A stretch of DNA of 34,745 nt from Mogibacterium sp. Its GTDB lineage: Bacteria > Bacillota > Clostridia > Peptostreptococcales > Anaerovoracaceae. Position 1 is the stretch's first letter. Each line of letters starts with the position of its first letter. Location: assembly GCA_017510725.1 (NCBI GenBank), contig JAFWMD010000064.1, forward strand, positions 1 to 34,745, written 5' to 3'. The translations under genes and the position numbers were made by a program. The notes beneath the pieces are model-generated. The model was not told where the DNA came from and did no database searches. It was given only the letters and a program-made list of their open reading frames with translations. This document shows, piece by piece, positions 5,299-13,928 of this stretch.

Positions 5299-8200
5299 AT
5301 GAAACGGAAATATGTGGGCATATTTATTGCTCTGGTCGTAGTGGCGTGCATAGTAAGCGCAGTATTAGGGTTGCAGAATCAGTATACCGGCGGCAGTACG
5401 GCAAAAACCAAAAGAACGATAATGCTTTACGACTGCGGAGCTGATCTGGAAACCAGCGCAGCGATGGCAACATACAATATTGAACAGATACTGAAAGCGA
5501 ATTTCAGCAAGAATGAGGGGATAAGGTTCATCGTCATGACAGGCGGATCGAACCAGTGGCAGCTTGATAAAGACTATCTTGTATTCCCGGAAGGCAATAA
5601 TGTGCCGGACGATGCCGTGGCAGGGTACGATCCGCAAATAATGGAAACTACCGACGAGGTACTCGATAAGTACAGTCAGGTCAGCAACGTATACAACCAG
5701 GTGTGGGAAGCCAAGGGGCTTGATGCTGCTGTGGATCCGGGTAAGATGGTGCTTATTGACGGAGACGGACTTGGTACGGGCGGCGAATCGGCTGCGGTAA
5801 AATCATCTGAAGAACTGATGTCGGATCCTGATACTCTGAAGTCATTCATCAACTTCTGCGTACAGTACGCACCTGCGGAGAAATACGATCTCATCCTCTG
5901 GGATCACGGCGGCGGCCCTACATACGGATTTGGCATGGATGAACATCAATCGGTCAGCTCGTTCTGGGACAGCCGTTCGCTGATGACGTTCCCGCAGATC
6001 ATGGATGCTCTGTCGGAAAACGACGTCACAAAAGGCGGAGGCAAGTTCGACCTGGTCGATTTTGATGCGTGCCTCATGAGCAGCGTTGAGCTCGACTTGG
6101 TGCTTGCGGACTACACCAATTATTACATCGCGTCTCCGGAAACGGAGCCGGGATACGGACAGTACTACACGGGATGGCTCGACATGCTGGGCGCAGCGGA
6201 AAATCATGAAGTGGATACGTTCGCGCTCGGCAAAAAGATCGTGGACGACTTCTATGATTTCTATGACAAGGGCGAAGGACAGGGCCAGGACGGTACACTG
6301 GCTATCATAGACATGAACAAGCTAACAGATCCGAAGAACGGATTCGTCGATGCCCTGAAAAAGCTGGACAAGGCACTCAAGGAGCAGGCTTCCACAGCTG
6401 GCGCCAGTGGTGAATTCCTGTTCTATGATGAGTTCATGTCAATGGCGAATTCCATAGAGTACGGCGATTCCGACTACTATGACCTCGGCAACATAGCCTC
6501 TCTGCTCAGCCTTGAATACATGGAAGTGACAGAAGATGACGATAACAGCCTGTACAAAGAGGCGGGCACGGAGATAAACAGACTGCTGCAGCTCTATGAG
6601 CAGGATGACCCGGATGATCCGGATAATAGAAACGGATTCATTTACGCGCGCGGCACCGAGGGCATTACGACGGATATGCAGCTGTTCAGAAAGGCAGACG
6701 GAGATCTGGATTACGACACACTCGGCACGAGCGGGATGTATCTGTACTTCCCGGACCCGTCCGCGCCTATGGCATACATTGAATACTACAATGAGATGGG
6801 CAAGGTCATCGAGAAGCTGCCTGAAGGCGACGCCAGACGCGAATTCCTTGACAGCTACAGGCACACGCTCATCGATTACGCGCTGATCGCGGAGACCGGA
6901 ACCGAAGTGGGTTATATGCTCCGCTCAGGAGAAAAGCAGAGGAGTGAGATCGATTACGCTGCGGTAAAAGCAGACTGGCAGGAATGGATGGATGATCCGG
7001 AAATGGCACAGTACGCCGCCTGGAATATGCGTATCTCGACTTTGCTGAATGAGAGAGAAGGCGGAATTGAGGAAGCCGAAGCCTGGCTTTCCGACGTAGT
7101 AAGACAACAGGCCGAAGAGGGCCTGGGCAACGGTTCCGTCAGCGCGAAACGCATCCTGACCAAAGACGGAAGAGGATATGAGGTAACGATAAGTGATACA
7201 AAGAAGCGGGTGATCAGCGATGTAAGCTGGGAGCTGAATGCGGAGATGCCTGCTTTTGACAAATACATCAAAGAGAATCTGGATGAAGAAGAGCAGAATG
7301 TCGTCGAATATTTCGGAAGGCTTTCATTAGGAAGGATCAAAGGCCAGGAGGTCCTTACAGATATGCCGAGCCGCATGGGTTATGACAGCGAGTTGGATTA
7401 TAACCATGCTCTGGCCGAATGGTACAACAGGACAGAGAACACCTGGACGCTTGAAGAAGTGAAAGACAAATGGTACGCGGTCGAAGACGCTGACGGTGTG
7501 CTGCATGTCGCGTCTTATGAAGAGGATGATGAGAAAGAGGGAGCCGGCTATGTACCTGCGACCATAGGAATAGGACATAACAACCAGCTGGTGTTGCTGT
7601 ATTTCGAAGACAACGAGCTTACTCAGGTACATTTCCTTAACGAGAACACCGGCTGGCGTCCGGTCAAGGTGAAAGACCTTGTAGGGGAGATCGAAGTGAT
7701 GCCGGTGATGTACGTCAGCTTTTTCGGCCTGCTCAGGTATTACATCCCGATCAGTGACTCCATGTTCAAGCTCTCTGCGAAAAATGCCAGGAATATATCC
7801 CTCGTTTACAGGGACATCGATGAGATAAAAGATATCGCTGATGCTGACGGCGACGGCGTATTGCTGAACACTTATGCGGAGGTCAGCGACATTTACGGCG
7901 GCGGGATAGACATTACCGAGACGCTCGACAAACCGGATGAAAATCTTGTCCACATAGAACTTGCAAGAGTAACGCCGGCAAGCTATACCGGAGAAGAGGT
8001 CAAGCCTGTAGTCACGTACCGCGGGAAAACCCTGAAGGAAGGAAAAGACTATACTTTAGTGAAATTATATAATGAGGCCGCGGATCCTGAGCCTGTATTC
8101 AAAGAGCCTGGAAAGTATACGATCATGCTGTTCGGTGAAGGTAATTACAGAGGATATGAAGAAAAGGACTTCTACATCGTACCGCCTGAAGAAAAACTGA

Positions 8201-8376
8201 ACCGCATGCTCAAGAACGCGGAAGAAGATGTAGCTGAAGCCCAGCTTAGAGTAGATCTGCTGTCTGACAGTGACAGCGCTAAAGAAGTCGAGTCAGCATA
8301 CCGCCAGCTCGTCAAGGCTCAGCAGAAGCTGATCGAAGCGGAAGAAATGCTGATCCTTTCAAAGGAGATAATTTAA
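5299..8376 (+). CDS. Clostripain-family (peptidase C11) cysteine protease, membrane-anchored
   Basis: I choose the ATG at 5299, preceded by AAAGGATGA, giving 1025 residues; the upstream ATG at 5260 lacks a site. Residues 5-26 are an N-terminal membrane or signal segment. The C11 domain begins at TIMLYDCGADLE. The catalytic dyad fits His203 in LWDHGGGP and Cys258 in DFDACLMSSVE. This family cleaves after basic residues, usually after self-processing. Beyond the protease are ~500 acidic residues of unassigned function, then a bacterial Ig-like repeat (about 893-958, ASYTGEEVKPVVTYRGKTL) and a C-terminal coiled coil (about 970-1025). It is probably a surface or secreted protease. The gene stands alone between decayed fragments. 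Confidence 0.88.
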   Translation: MKRKYVGIFIALVVVACIVSAVLGLQNQYTGGSTAKTKRTIMLYDCGADLETSAAMATYNIEQILKANFSKNEGIRFIVMTGGSNQWQLDKDYLVFPEGNNVPDDAVAGYDPQIMETTDEVLDKYSQVSNVYNQVWEAKGLDAAVDPGKMVLIDGDGLGTGGESAAVKSSEELMSDPDTLKSFINFCVQYAPAEKYDLILWDHGGGPTYGFGMDEHQSVSSFWDSRSLMTFPQIMDALSENDVTKGGGKFDLVDFDACLMSSVELDLVLADYTNYYIASPETEPGYGQYYTGWLDMLGAAENHEVDTFALGKKIVDDFYDFYDKGEGQGQDGTLAIIDMNKLTDPKNGFVDALKKLDKALKEQASTAGASGEFLFYDEFMSMANSIEYGDSDYYDLGNIASLLSLEYMEVTEDDDNSLYKEAGTEINRLLQLYEQDDPDDPDNRNGFIYARGTEGITTDMQLFRKADGDLDYDTLGTSGMYLYFPDPSAPMAYIEYYNEMGKVIEKLPEGDARREFLDSYRHTLIDYALIAETGTEVGYMLRSGEKQRSEIDYAAVKADWQEWMDDPEMAQYAAWNMRISTLLNEREGGIEEAEAWLSDVVRQQAEEGLGNGSVSAKRILTKDGRGYEVTISDTKKRVISDVSWELNAEMPAFDKYIKENLDEEEQNVVEYFGRLSLGRIKGQEVLTDMPSRMGYDSELDYNHALAEWYNRTENTWTLEEVKDKWYAVEDADGVLHVASYEEDDEKEGAGYVPATIGIGHNNQLVLLYFEDNELTQVHFLNENTGWRPVKVKDLVGEIEVMPVMYVSFFGLLRYYIPISDSMFKLSAKNARNISLVYRDIDEIKDIADADGDGVLLNTYAEVSDIYGGGIDITETLDKPDENLVHIELARVTPASYTGEEVKPVVTYRGKTLKEGKDYTLVKLYNEAADPEPVFKEPGKYTIMLFGEGNYRGYEEKDFYIVPPEEKLNRMLKNAEEDVAEAQLRVDLLSDSDSAKEVESAYRQLVKAQQKLIEAEEMLILSKEII

Positions 8377-8401
8377 GAGTAAGAACATGCGGAGAATAGT
8401 A

Positions 8402-8482
8402 ATGAAGAAGCTGATTACAGCAGCAGTGATCCTGTGCATGGGTATGGCGCTGCTTGCACCGGCAGGCGCCAAGCTGTACTAA
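8402..8482 (+). CDS. Chimeric micro-ORF: signal peptide joined to the MetRS C-terminus (26 aa)
   Basis: GGAGAA lies 5 nt before the ATG at 8402. The peptide starts MKKLITAAVILCMGMALLAP, a typical signal sequence, and then ends in AGAKLY-stop, the last residues of MetRS. The DNA around that end matches the metG fragment at 2271-2299. It looks like a secreted-protein gene cut off by a copy of the metG 3' end. An in-frame ATG at 8387 would add five residues. Expression is uncertain. Confidence 0.4.
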   Translation: MKKLITAAVILCMGMALLAPAGAKLY

Positions 8483-8487
8483 TGGAG
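8459..8487 (+). repeat. metG 3'-end direct repeat, right copy
   Basis: This matches 2271-2299 at 26 of 29 positions, same orientation, including the AAGCTGTACTAAT core with the MetRS stop codon. It lies in the micro-ORF and abuts the palindromic repeat at 8484. Confidence 0.55.
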
Positions 8488-8510
8488 ACAGGGGACGGTT
8501 CTCTGTCTCC
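8484..8510. repeat. REP-like repeat (GGAGACAGGGGACGG family), copy 1
   Basis: The 27-mer at 8484-8510 is the exact reverse complement of 13928-13954. Its ends GGAGACAG and CTGTCTCC are inverted repeats around a GGGACGGTT centre. Dispersed palindromes of this type are known extragenic repeats, some linked to REP-associated Y1 transposases; none is in the window. Confidence 0.7.
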
Positions 8511-8527
8511 TACGATGAAAAATCAAA

Positions 8528-8567
8528 GGTATGATTTGCGAAAAAAGCAGATCATGCCTTTTTCTTT
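8528..8567 (+). terminator. Rho-independent terminator (ATTTGC/GCAGAT family)
   Basis: GGTATGATTTGC pairs with GCAGATCATGCC over 12 bp (two G-T), loop gaaaaaa, then TTTTTCTTT. It shares loop flanks and the trailing tract with the terminator at 2675, including the downstream ATCTGCACATTT-like sequence. Confidence 0.75.
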
Positions 8568-8643
8568 GTCTTCATCTGCACATTTGAAAATTAAATTCAG
8601 CTACGCGTGCTATACTATGTCTGGGAAATAATCTCAGGAAGGG

Positions 8644-9009
8644 AGTTCCGGATTTGGAGCTATCGCTGCGGTCGGCTTTGTGTCGCCTGCCGTGTTTCTG
8701 TTCTCTCTGATCGGAACGAGCGTTGCCGTGGGGTTTCAGGTAACCTGCATAAGATGTCTCAGCAGAGGTGATACAGAGAGTGCTGGCAAAGCGCTCAGTG
8801 AATCACTGATTTTCGGACTCGGCATCTCTGTCATTGTCATGCTGCTTACCCTTGCTTTTACACCATCGATAGTATCATTCCTGAGTATTCCGTCAGGCAG
8901 CGAAGCCTTTGCCGCCGGCATAGACTATCTCAGAGGCACGGTTATTGGGCTTCCGGCTATCACTGTGATGTCGATCCTCACAAGAGGGGTACATATGTTA
9001 CTTGTATAG
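8644..9009 (+). pseudogene. MATE-family efflux transporter remnant
   Basis: An open frame (GFGAIAAVGFVSPAVFLFSLIG, then SVAVGFQVTCIRCLSRGDTE, then the helix FGLGISVIVMLLTLAF and IDYLRGTVIGLPAITVMSI) covers roughly transmembrane helices 2-4 of a MATE/DinF multidrug transporter. The first helix is absent and the frame stops at 9009, so about 300 C-terminal residues are missing. The stop lies inside the 3' end of the converging ATP-grasp gene (12-nt overlap), showing the transporter was cut by rearrangement. No start codon with a ribosome site is present; a GTG at 8680 is the first possible. Confidence 0.75.
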
Positions 9010-10218
9010 GCTCGGAATGACTATCTGAGCCTGTTCGTCGAGTATGAACTGAACGTAATCGCGGACTTCGTCTTCCGTATCAAGCAGGGCTATATACATC
9101 TGGTTGCCCATGGCATCCGAAAAGATATCCGGCATCCGCTGGCACATTACTATCTTTCCGTCATATCGTGCCAGTATTTCTTCGTGAGTACGCACATGCT
9201 GGAATCTGTCCTTGCGGCTGGCGAAGACGCACCAGCGGTCAGGACCGTTCTTTCTGCCCGTACTCGTACCGGTGCTGACCATGTCTGCCCATATCTGATA
9301 GGCATCCGTTGAATGTGAGAAATTGATCATATCCGGGGTGAAACCTCCGGCCGGTCTCATATTTACTTCCAGCCCGACAAAATCTCCTACATCGCCAAGC
9401 CCTTTTCTGGCCTCGGTCAGTCTGAAGAATTCAAAATGGATAAATCTGCTTTTTACCCTGAACTCTTTAAGAGCCCTGCGCCCGTATCCCTTGAGCTGCT
9501 CAGGAACTTCTGGCAGTACGTAGTAAACGGTTTCAGTCCCGTTGTTCACTGCGTCGGCAACATTTATGCACATGAATGACGACTCAAAGAGAGGATCCCC
9601 GTTTTCATCACAGACCGCATCATAGGAGTAGATATCTCCAACGACAAATTCCTCCATGACGTAATCGTGGCCGGATGTCTCTTCAAAGAATGCTTCGAGA
9701 TCGGCATCGCTTTCAATTTTATATGTGGCGCTTGCTCCGACACCGACATTTGGCTTTGCAAATACAGGATACCCGCCGACTTCATCCAGAAAACCGCGAG
9801 CGGCTTCAATAGTTGACACATGATGCTGGCGCGCGGAAGGGATACCTGCTGATTTATATACCGGCTTCATAGCGGCCTTGCTTTTCCACAGCGCAAGTTC
9901 ATCAGGCATTACGCCCGTGGTGACATTGAAATCCCGGCGCAGCTTTGCGTCAAGCTCAAGCCAGTATTCATTGTTGGATTCGATCCAGTCGATCCGCCCG
10001 TGTTTGAACGCGAAAAAAGCGACGGCGCGGTAGACCTGGCCGTAGTCTTCCAGGGAGTCGACCTTGTAATATTCGGTCAGGGAGTTTCGGACGGTTTCGC
10101 TCAGCGAGTCATAAGGAGCGTCGCCAATGCCAAGAACAGTGACACCGTTACGGTGCAGTCTGTCACAGAAATGCCGGTAATTCTCCGGGAAATTCGGCGC
10201 AATAAAAATGAAGTTCAT
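8998..10218 (-). CDS. ATP-grasp domain carboxylate-amine/thiol ligase
   Basis: The 406-residue protein has an N-terminal pre-ATP-grasp region (NFIFIAPNFPENYRHFCDRL) and an ATP-grasp fold: the nucleotide-binding lysine in GGYPVFAKPNVGVGASATYK, the hinge DYVMEEFVVGDIYSYDAV, and the metal ligands in GLEVNMRPAGGFTPDMIN. These enzymes activate a carboxylate as acyl-phosphate for attack by an amine or thiol. Relatives are stand-alone ligases near biotin carboxylase and CarB; the substrate is not predictable. AAAGAGA precedes the ATG. The 3' end overlaps the MATE remnant by 12 nt. It appears monocistronic and diverges from the pseudokinase operon. Confidence 0.8.
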   Translation of the reverse strand: MNFIFIAPNFPENYRHFCDRLHRNGVTVLGIGDAPYDSLSETVRNSLTEYYKVDSLEDYGQVYRAVAFFAFKHGRIDWIESNNEYWLELDAKLRRDFNVTTGVMPDELALWKSKAAMKPVYKSAGIPSARQHHVSTIEAARGFLDEVGGYPVFAKPNVGVGASATYKIESDADLEAFFEETSGHDYVMEEFVVGDIYSYDAVCDENGDPLFESSFMCINVADAVNNGTETVYYVLPEVPEQLKGYGRRALKEFRVKSRFIHFEFFRLTEARKGLGDVGDFVGLEVNMRPAGGFTPDMINFSHSTDAYQIWADMVSTGTSTGRKNGPDRWCVFASRKDRFQHVRTHEEILARYDGKIVMCQRMPDIFSDAMGNQMYIALLDTEDEVRDYVQFILDEQAQIVIPSLYK

Positions 10219-10514
10219 AAATAATCTCTTTCAGTCTCTATACCCTAATAACATGCCCCTATGCGTACAGCCGGACAGCGATTCAGAATCGAAGATTCCG
10301 GCAGTTCCCTGCATAGATGCTATTGATAATACACTATATAATTGTTGATATCCACAAAAATGATTGCATAAATTGTATTTTTTCACATAATTATGCCCGT
10401 GAGTACTGACTCCATTTCCGGGAGGGGTTGTCTGAATTCGGTGTAATAATCTCAGGTCGTAGAATGAGGGAAATGTATAGTATAATCAGTAATAGCATAA
10501 AAGGAGGCGCGTGA
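10219..10514. other. Divergent intergenic region, AT-rich
   Basis: These 296 bases separate the ATP-grasp gene (minus) from the pseudokinase gene (plus). The centre (10320-10400) is AT-rich and should hold the promoter of the minus gene, but I see no clear -35/-10 pair there. A -10-like TATAAT for the plus strand lies at 10481-10486. No open reading frame worth calling is present. Confidence 0.5.
10481..10486 (+). promoter_or_regulatory. Probable -10 box for the pseudokinase/sda operon
   Basis: TATAAT lies 29 nt before the ATG at 10515, with a perfect AAGGAGG ribosome site in between. The -35 region about 17 bp upstream is weak. Confidence 0.45.
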
Positions 10515-11417
10515 ATGAAAACGGGTGATAAATGGAAGGAATGGACTGTTGGATCGCTGTTAGGGCAAGGTGTCTATAGTAAAGTCTTTGAAATCCACCG
10601 TGTTGAATCAGGTCACGTTGATACAGCAGCCTTAAAGGAGCTTTCAATACCCTGGGATAAAGAGGAAATCGTAAAATTGAAAAAAGAGGGGGTTCCTTCT
10701 GAGCTTATTAAAGAGAAGTGCTACGAGAAACTTACAGAAAAGCTTCAAAAGATAAACTGGGTGGCCAGCATGAGGGGACAGTCGGGTACTGTACTCATAG
10801 AAGACTATTCAATCGCAGAAAAGACCGGAGATATTGGCTGGGATGTATATATTCAAATGGAGCTGCTTACTCCGCTGAATAAAGTTTTGATTGATCGCGG
10901 GATGATGAGCATAGATGTTATTAAGCTGGGAACAGACATATGCAGGGCTCTGGAACAATGTAATATAAACAATACAGCTCACGGAAATATCAATCCGGAA
11001 AAGATTTATATATCAGAGGACGGCAGGTTTAAACTTGGCGGGCTGGAAAACTCCGTAAAAGCCTGCAGGGAACGTGAGGACCTGGGCAGATGCGGCGCTC
11101 GGTATTATGCAGCTCCTGAGATTGTAAAAGGAGAACCTTACAGCGCCGCTGCAGACATCTACTCTTTGGGACTGATTTTATATAGCTTGCTGAATAACAT
11201 GCGGCTTCCGTTCATGCCGCCGTATCCAGAAAGGATAAGAATTGCAGACAAAGAAAAAGCCATGATGAGCAGGATGAATGGGGAAAGAATGCCATATCCT
11301 CAAAATGCTGATGGTAAGCTTGGCGAAATAGTATTAAAAGCGTGCGAATATATTCCGCATAACAGATTCCGGTCTGCATGCGAAATGCGGAAGGCACTGG
11401 AAGAAGTAAAGAGATAA
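10515..11417 (+). CDS. Protein kinase-like protein, predicted pseudokinase
   Basis: The 300 residues form one Hanks-type Ser/Thr kinase domain with no membrane span or PASTA repeats. The glycine loop LGQGVYSKVF (16-25) and the ATP-anchoring Lys41 (AALKEL) are kept, as is YYAAPEIVKGEPYSAAADIY in the C-lobe. The catalytic HRDxKPEN motif has become HGNINPEK (156-163), losing the Asp and the Lys, and the Mg-binding DFG is GLE (176-178). Both essential aspartates are therefore absent, which predicts no normal phosphotransfer. An AAGGAGG site precedes the ATG. The stop is 9 nt before sdaAB, so it is likely co-transcribed with serine dehydratase. It may act as a nucleotide-binding scaffold or regulator. 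Confidence 0.82.
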   Translation: MKTGDKWKEWTVGSLLGQGVYSKVFEIHRVESGHVDTAALKELSIPWDKEEIVKLKKEGVPSELIKEKCYEKLTEKLQKINWVASMRGQSGTVLIEDYSIAEKTGDIGWDVYIQMELLTPLNKVLIDRGMMSIDVIKLGTDICRALEQCNINNTAHGNINPEKIYISEDGRFKLGGLENSVKACREREDLGRCGARYYAAPEIVKGEPYSAAADIYSLGLILYSLLNNMRLPFMPPYPERIRIADKEKAMMSRMNGERMPYPQNADGKLGEIVLKACEYIPHNRFRSACEMRKALEEVKR

Positions 11418-11426
11418 GGAGGGAGC

Positions 11427-12101
11427 ATGGCAAACAGTTACATAGGACTTTTCGATGTGATAGGACCTGTTATGGTGGGACCGTCGAGCTCGCACACCTC
11501 AGGTGCTGCGACTATCGCCTGGATGGCCAGACAGATCTTCTCGGGCACACCGGTAAAAGCTGAGTTTACACTGTACGGATCATTTGCGGAGACTTACAAG
11601 GGGCATGGAACAGACAGGGCTCTGATCGGCGGCATGCTCGGTTACAAGTCGGATGATGTACGCATCAGAAACGCATATGTTGAGGCAAGAAAGAACTGGC
11701 TCAAAGTTGATTTCGTGGCTGATAAGGAAACGTACGTGAGCCATCCGAATACAGTTGACATACTGATAACAGGAGAAGACGGCCATACACTGCTGATAAG
11801 AGGTGAATCCATCGGTGGAGGCAGAGTCCGTATCAGAAAGATCAACGACATAGAAGTAGATTTTACAGGTGAATACAGCACCATGATCATCGGCCATCAG
11901 GATGTGACAGGAACAGTCGCGTACATTACAACATGTCTGGCCGAAGAGTCTGTCAATGTTGCGACGCTCAAGCTCTTCAGGGAAGAAAAAGGAAAGAAAG
12001 CCGTCACTGTGGTCGAGACAGACAGCTCTATCCCGGAAGAACTTAAAGAGAAGATACTTCAGTATGAGACTGTTACCAGCGTTGATCTGATTGAGGTATA
12101 A
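11427..12101 (+). CDS. sdaAB: L-serine dehydratase, iron-sulfur-dependent, beta subunit
   Basis: The 224-residue protein is the beta subunit of the two-subunit L-serine ammonia-lyase, which converts L-serine to pyruvate and ammonia in the cytosol. The N-terminal signature is IGLFDVIGPVMVGPSSSHTS with AATIAWMARQ. After about residue 150 an ACT-type domain follows (DVTGTVAYITTCLAEESVNV, ending VTSVDLIEV), often a site for serine sensing. GGAGGG lies 4 nt before the ATG and the gene follows the pseudokinase by 9 nt. The alpha subunit starts 11 nt downstream, so the pair is translated from one message. Length matches the Clostridial two-chain form. Confidence 0.96.
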   Translation: MANSYIGLFDVIGPVMVGPSSSHTSGAATIAWMARQIFSGTPVKAEFTLYGSFAETYKGHGTDRALIGGMLGYKSDDVRIRNAYVEARKNWLKVDFVADKETYVSHPNTVDILITGEDGHTLLIRGESIGGGRVRIRKINDIEVDFTGEYSTMIIGHQDVTGTVAYITTCLAEESVNVATLKLFREEKGKKAVTVVETDSSIPEELKEKILQYETVTSVDLIEV

Positions 12102-12112
12102 GGAGGTATGTC

Positions 12113-13012
12113 ATGAACTGGGATTTTAAAAACGCAGAGGAGCTTCTCAAGCTGTGCCATAAGAAAGACATGCCTGTATCGGAGGTCATGATCAGGCGCG
12201 AGATGCAGCTGGGCGAGATAAGAAGAGAAGCAATAATGGATCGTATAGATGCGAATCTCCGTGTGATGAACACCGCTGTCGATAAGCCTATATCCGAACC
12301 GTCAAAATCGATGGGCGGTTTGCTCGGAGGAGAGGCGAAAAAACTAAACAGTCTTGACGAGTCAAAAGCAATATGCGGACCAGCCATCCACAGGGCTATA
12401 ATCAATGCGCTTGCGGTCGCGGAGACGAACGCGAGCATGGGAGTTATAGTCGCAGCTCCGACTGCCGGTTCGGCGGGAGTCCTGCCGGCTGTTCTGCTGT
12501 CGATGTATGAATCTTATGATGTAAGCATCGATGCCATGAGGCGCGGGCTGATAAATGCTGGTGCGATAGGCTATATCATCACCAGAAACGGCTCTGTAGC
12601 CGGAGCGGAAGCAGGATGCCAGGCGGAGGTCGGATCCGCGTCGGCAATGGCTGCCAGCGCGCTTGTTGAGATGCTCGGAGGCACACCGGAACAATGCTGT
12701 CATGCAGCCAGTATCGCTCTGTCCAATCTGCTTGGCCTGGCGTGCGACCCTGTACGCGGACTCGTTGAGGTGCCGTGCCAGACCAGAAACGCCATAGGAG
12801 CAGTCGGTGCTTATACCGCTGCTGAACTGGCGCTGGCAGGTGTCGGACCGCGTATCCCTCTGGATGAAATGATACAGATAACTTACGATGTAGGACGGGC
12901 GCTCCCTGAAAGCATCCGCGAAACGGCCAAAGGCGGCTGCGCAGTAGCTCCGTCTCTGTGCGCGGAGTGCAGCAGAGAAGCGGCCTGGCAGAAGGCCCGC
13001 GCGCACCTGTAA
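12113..13012 (+). CDS. sdaAA: L-serine dehydratase, iron-sulfur-dependent, alpha subunit
   Basis: The 299-residue alpha subunit carries the catalytic [4Fe-4S] cluster, in which one iron binds the serine hydroxyl and removes it as water. Family hallmarks are VIVAAPTAGSAGVLPAVLLS, GAEAGCQAEVGSASAMAASA, LACDPVRGLVEVPCQTRNAI and GGCAVAPSLCAEC near the C-terminus. Conserved cysteines in these blocks are the cluster ligands. The gene follows sdaAB with an AAGGAGG site. The cluster is oxygen-sensitive, fitting an anaerobe. Pyruvate produced here feeds ferredoxin reduction and so the Rnf complex encoded later in the window. Confidence 0.96.
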   Translation: MNWDFKNAEELLKLCHKKDMPVSEVMIRREMQLGEIRREAIMDRIDANLRVMNTAVDKPISEPSKSMGGLLGGEAKKLNSLDESKAICGPAIHRAIINALAVAETNASMGVIVAAPTAGSAGVLPAVLLSMYESYDVSIDAMRRGLINAGAIGYIITRNGSVAGAEAGCQAEVGSASAMAASALVEMLGGTPEQCCHAASIALSNLLGLACDPVRGLVEVPCQTRNAIGAVGAYTAAELALAGVGPRIPLDEMIQITYDVGRALPESIRETAKGGCAVAPSLCAECSREAAWQKARAHL

Positions 13013-13055
13013 AAAGCGCGAGGACTTTTATCCCGGCACGCACGGAGAGAAAACG

Positions 13056-13928
13056 ATGCACGATATCTGGAACCCGTGGCACGGATGTGTAAAATGCAGT
13101 GAAGGCTGCGAAAACTGCTATATGTATTATCTTGATGACATGAGAGATAAGAAGGGATCCGAGATCTACCTTACCTCCAATGTCAGATATCCCCTGTCAA
13201 AAAACAGGAACGGAAGCTACAAGATACAGAGCGGTGAAAAGATCAGCGTTTGCATGACATCCGACTTTTTCCTCGAGGAAGCGGATCAGTGGCGCAGCGA
13301 AGCGTGGAACATAATGCGCATGAGAAGTGACGTGATATTTATCCTCGTGACCAAAAGACCGCAGCGTATAGCTGACTGCCTACCTGCAGACTGGGGAGAC
13401 GGATGGGAAAACATCTTCCTGAATGTTACGACGGAGAACCAGAAGAGAGCCGATGAGCGGCTGCCGATACTGCTGGAGCTGCCGTTCAGGCACAAAGGCA
13501 TCTACGTTGCGCCAATACTCGGGCCGGTAAAGCTGGGCAGATACCTTGACAGTGGCCAGATCGAACAGGTCGTATGCGGAGGAGAAAACTATGGCGGAAG
13601 AAGGCCGTGCAATTTCGACTGGGTTAAGTCGCTGAGAGAAGAATGCGAGTCAAAAGACATTACGTTCTGCTTCATGGAGACCGGGACAGTATTTATAAAG
13701 GACGGAAAGCAATATATACTTAAGGGCAAGCGCCTGCAAACGAGCCAGGCGCTGAAGTCCGGAATGAATTATCAGGGCAAACCGATGCAGTTCGACCTGG
13801 TCGACAGCTGGGGCCTGCCGGTGCCTGACGAACTGCTTTACGTGAAGCACTATTGCGACAACTGCAGGGAATGCGCTATGAAACTGATCTGCAACGGCTG
13901 CAGCGACTGCGGAAAGTGCAGAAAATAG
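13056..13928 (+). CDS. DUF5131 (phage Gp37/Gp68-like) Cys-rich protein
   Basis: The 290-residue protein starts MHDIWNPWHGCVKCSEGCENCY, the signature of the DUF5131/Gp37-Gp68 family, whose clustered cysteines recall a radical-SAM-like Fe-S site. Other family blocks are VCMTSDFFLEEADQWR, IFILVTKRPQRI, WENIFLNVTTENQKRADERL and VVCGGENYGGRRPCNFDWVK. The C-terminus adds a second cysteine cluster: CDNCRECAMKLICNGCSDCG plus a final C, eight cysteines in 24 residues, which I do not recall as universal in the family. GGAGAG precedes the ATG. The family is common in phages and scattered in bacteria; its function is not established. It may bind one or two iron-sulfur clusters. Confidence 0.75.
   Translation: MHDIWNPWHGCVKCSEGCENCYMYYLDDMRDKKGSEIYLTSNVRYPLSKNRNGSYKIQSGEKISVCMTSDFFLEEADQWRSEAWNIMRMRSDVIFILVTKRPQRIADCLPADWGDGWENIFLNVTTENQKRADERLPILLELPFRHKGIYVAPILGPVKLGRYLDSGQIEQVVCGGENYGGRRPCNFDWVKSLREECESKDITFCFMETGTVFIKDGKQYILKGKRLQTSQALKSGMNYQGKPMQFDLVDSWGLPVPDELLYVKHYCDNCRECAMKLICNGCSDCGKCRK

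Noticed and set aside
7327-7953. 208-codon frame antisense to the clostripain gene
   Set aside because: Lies wholly within the protease gene, has no ribosome site or domain, and mirrors the coding strand's composition.
8387-8401. Start of the micro-ORF at 8387
   Set aside because: The ATG at 8402 has GGAGAA at proper spacing and begins a standard signal peptide.
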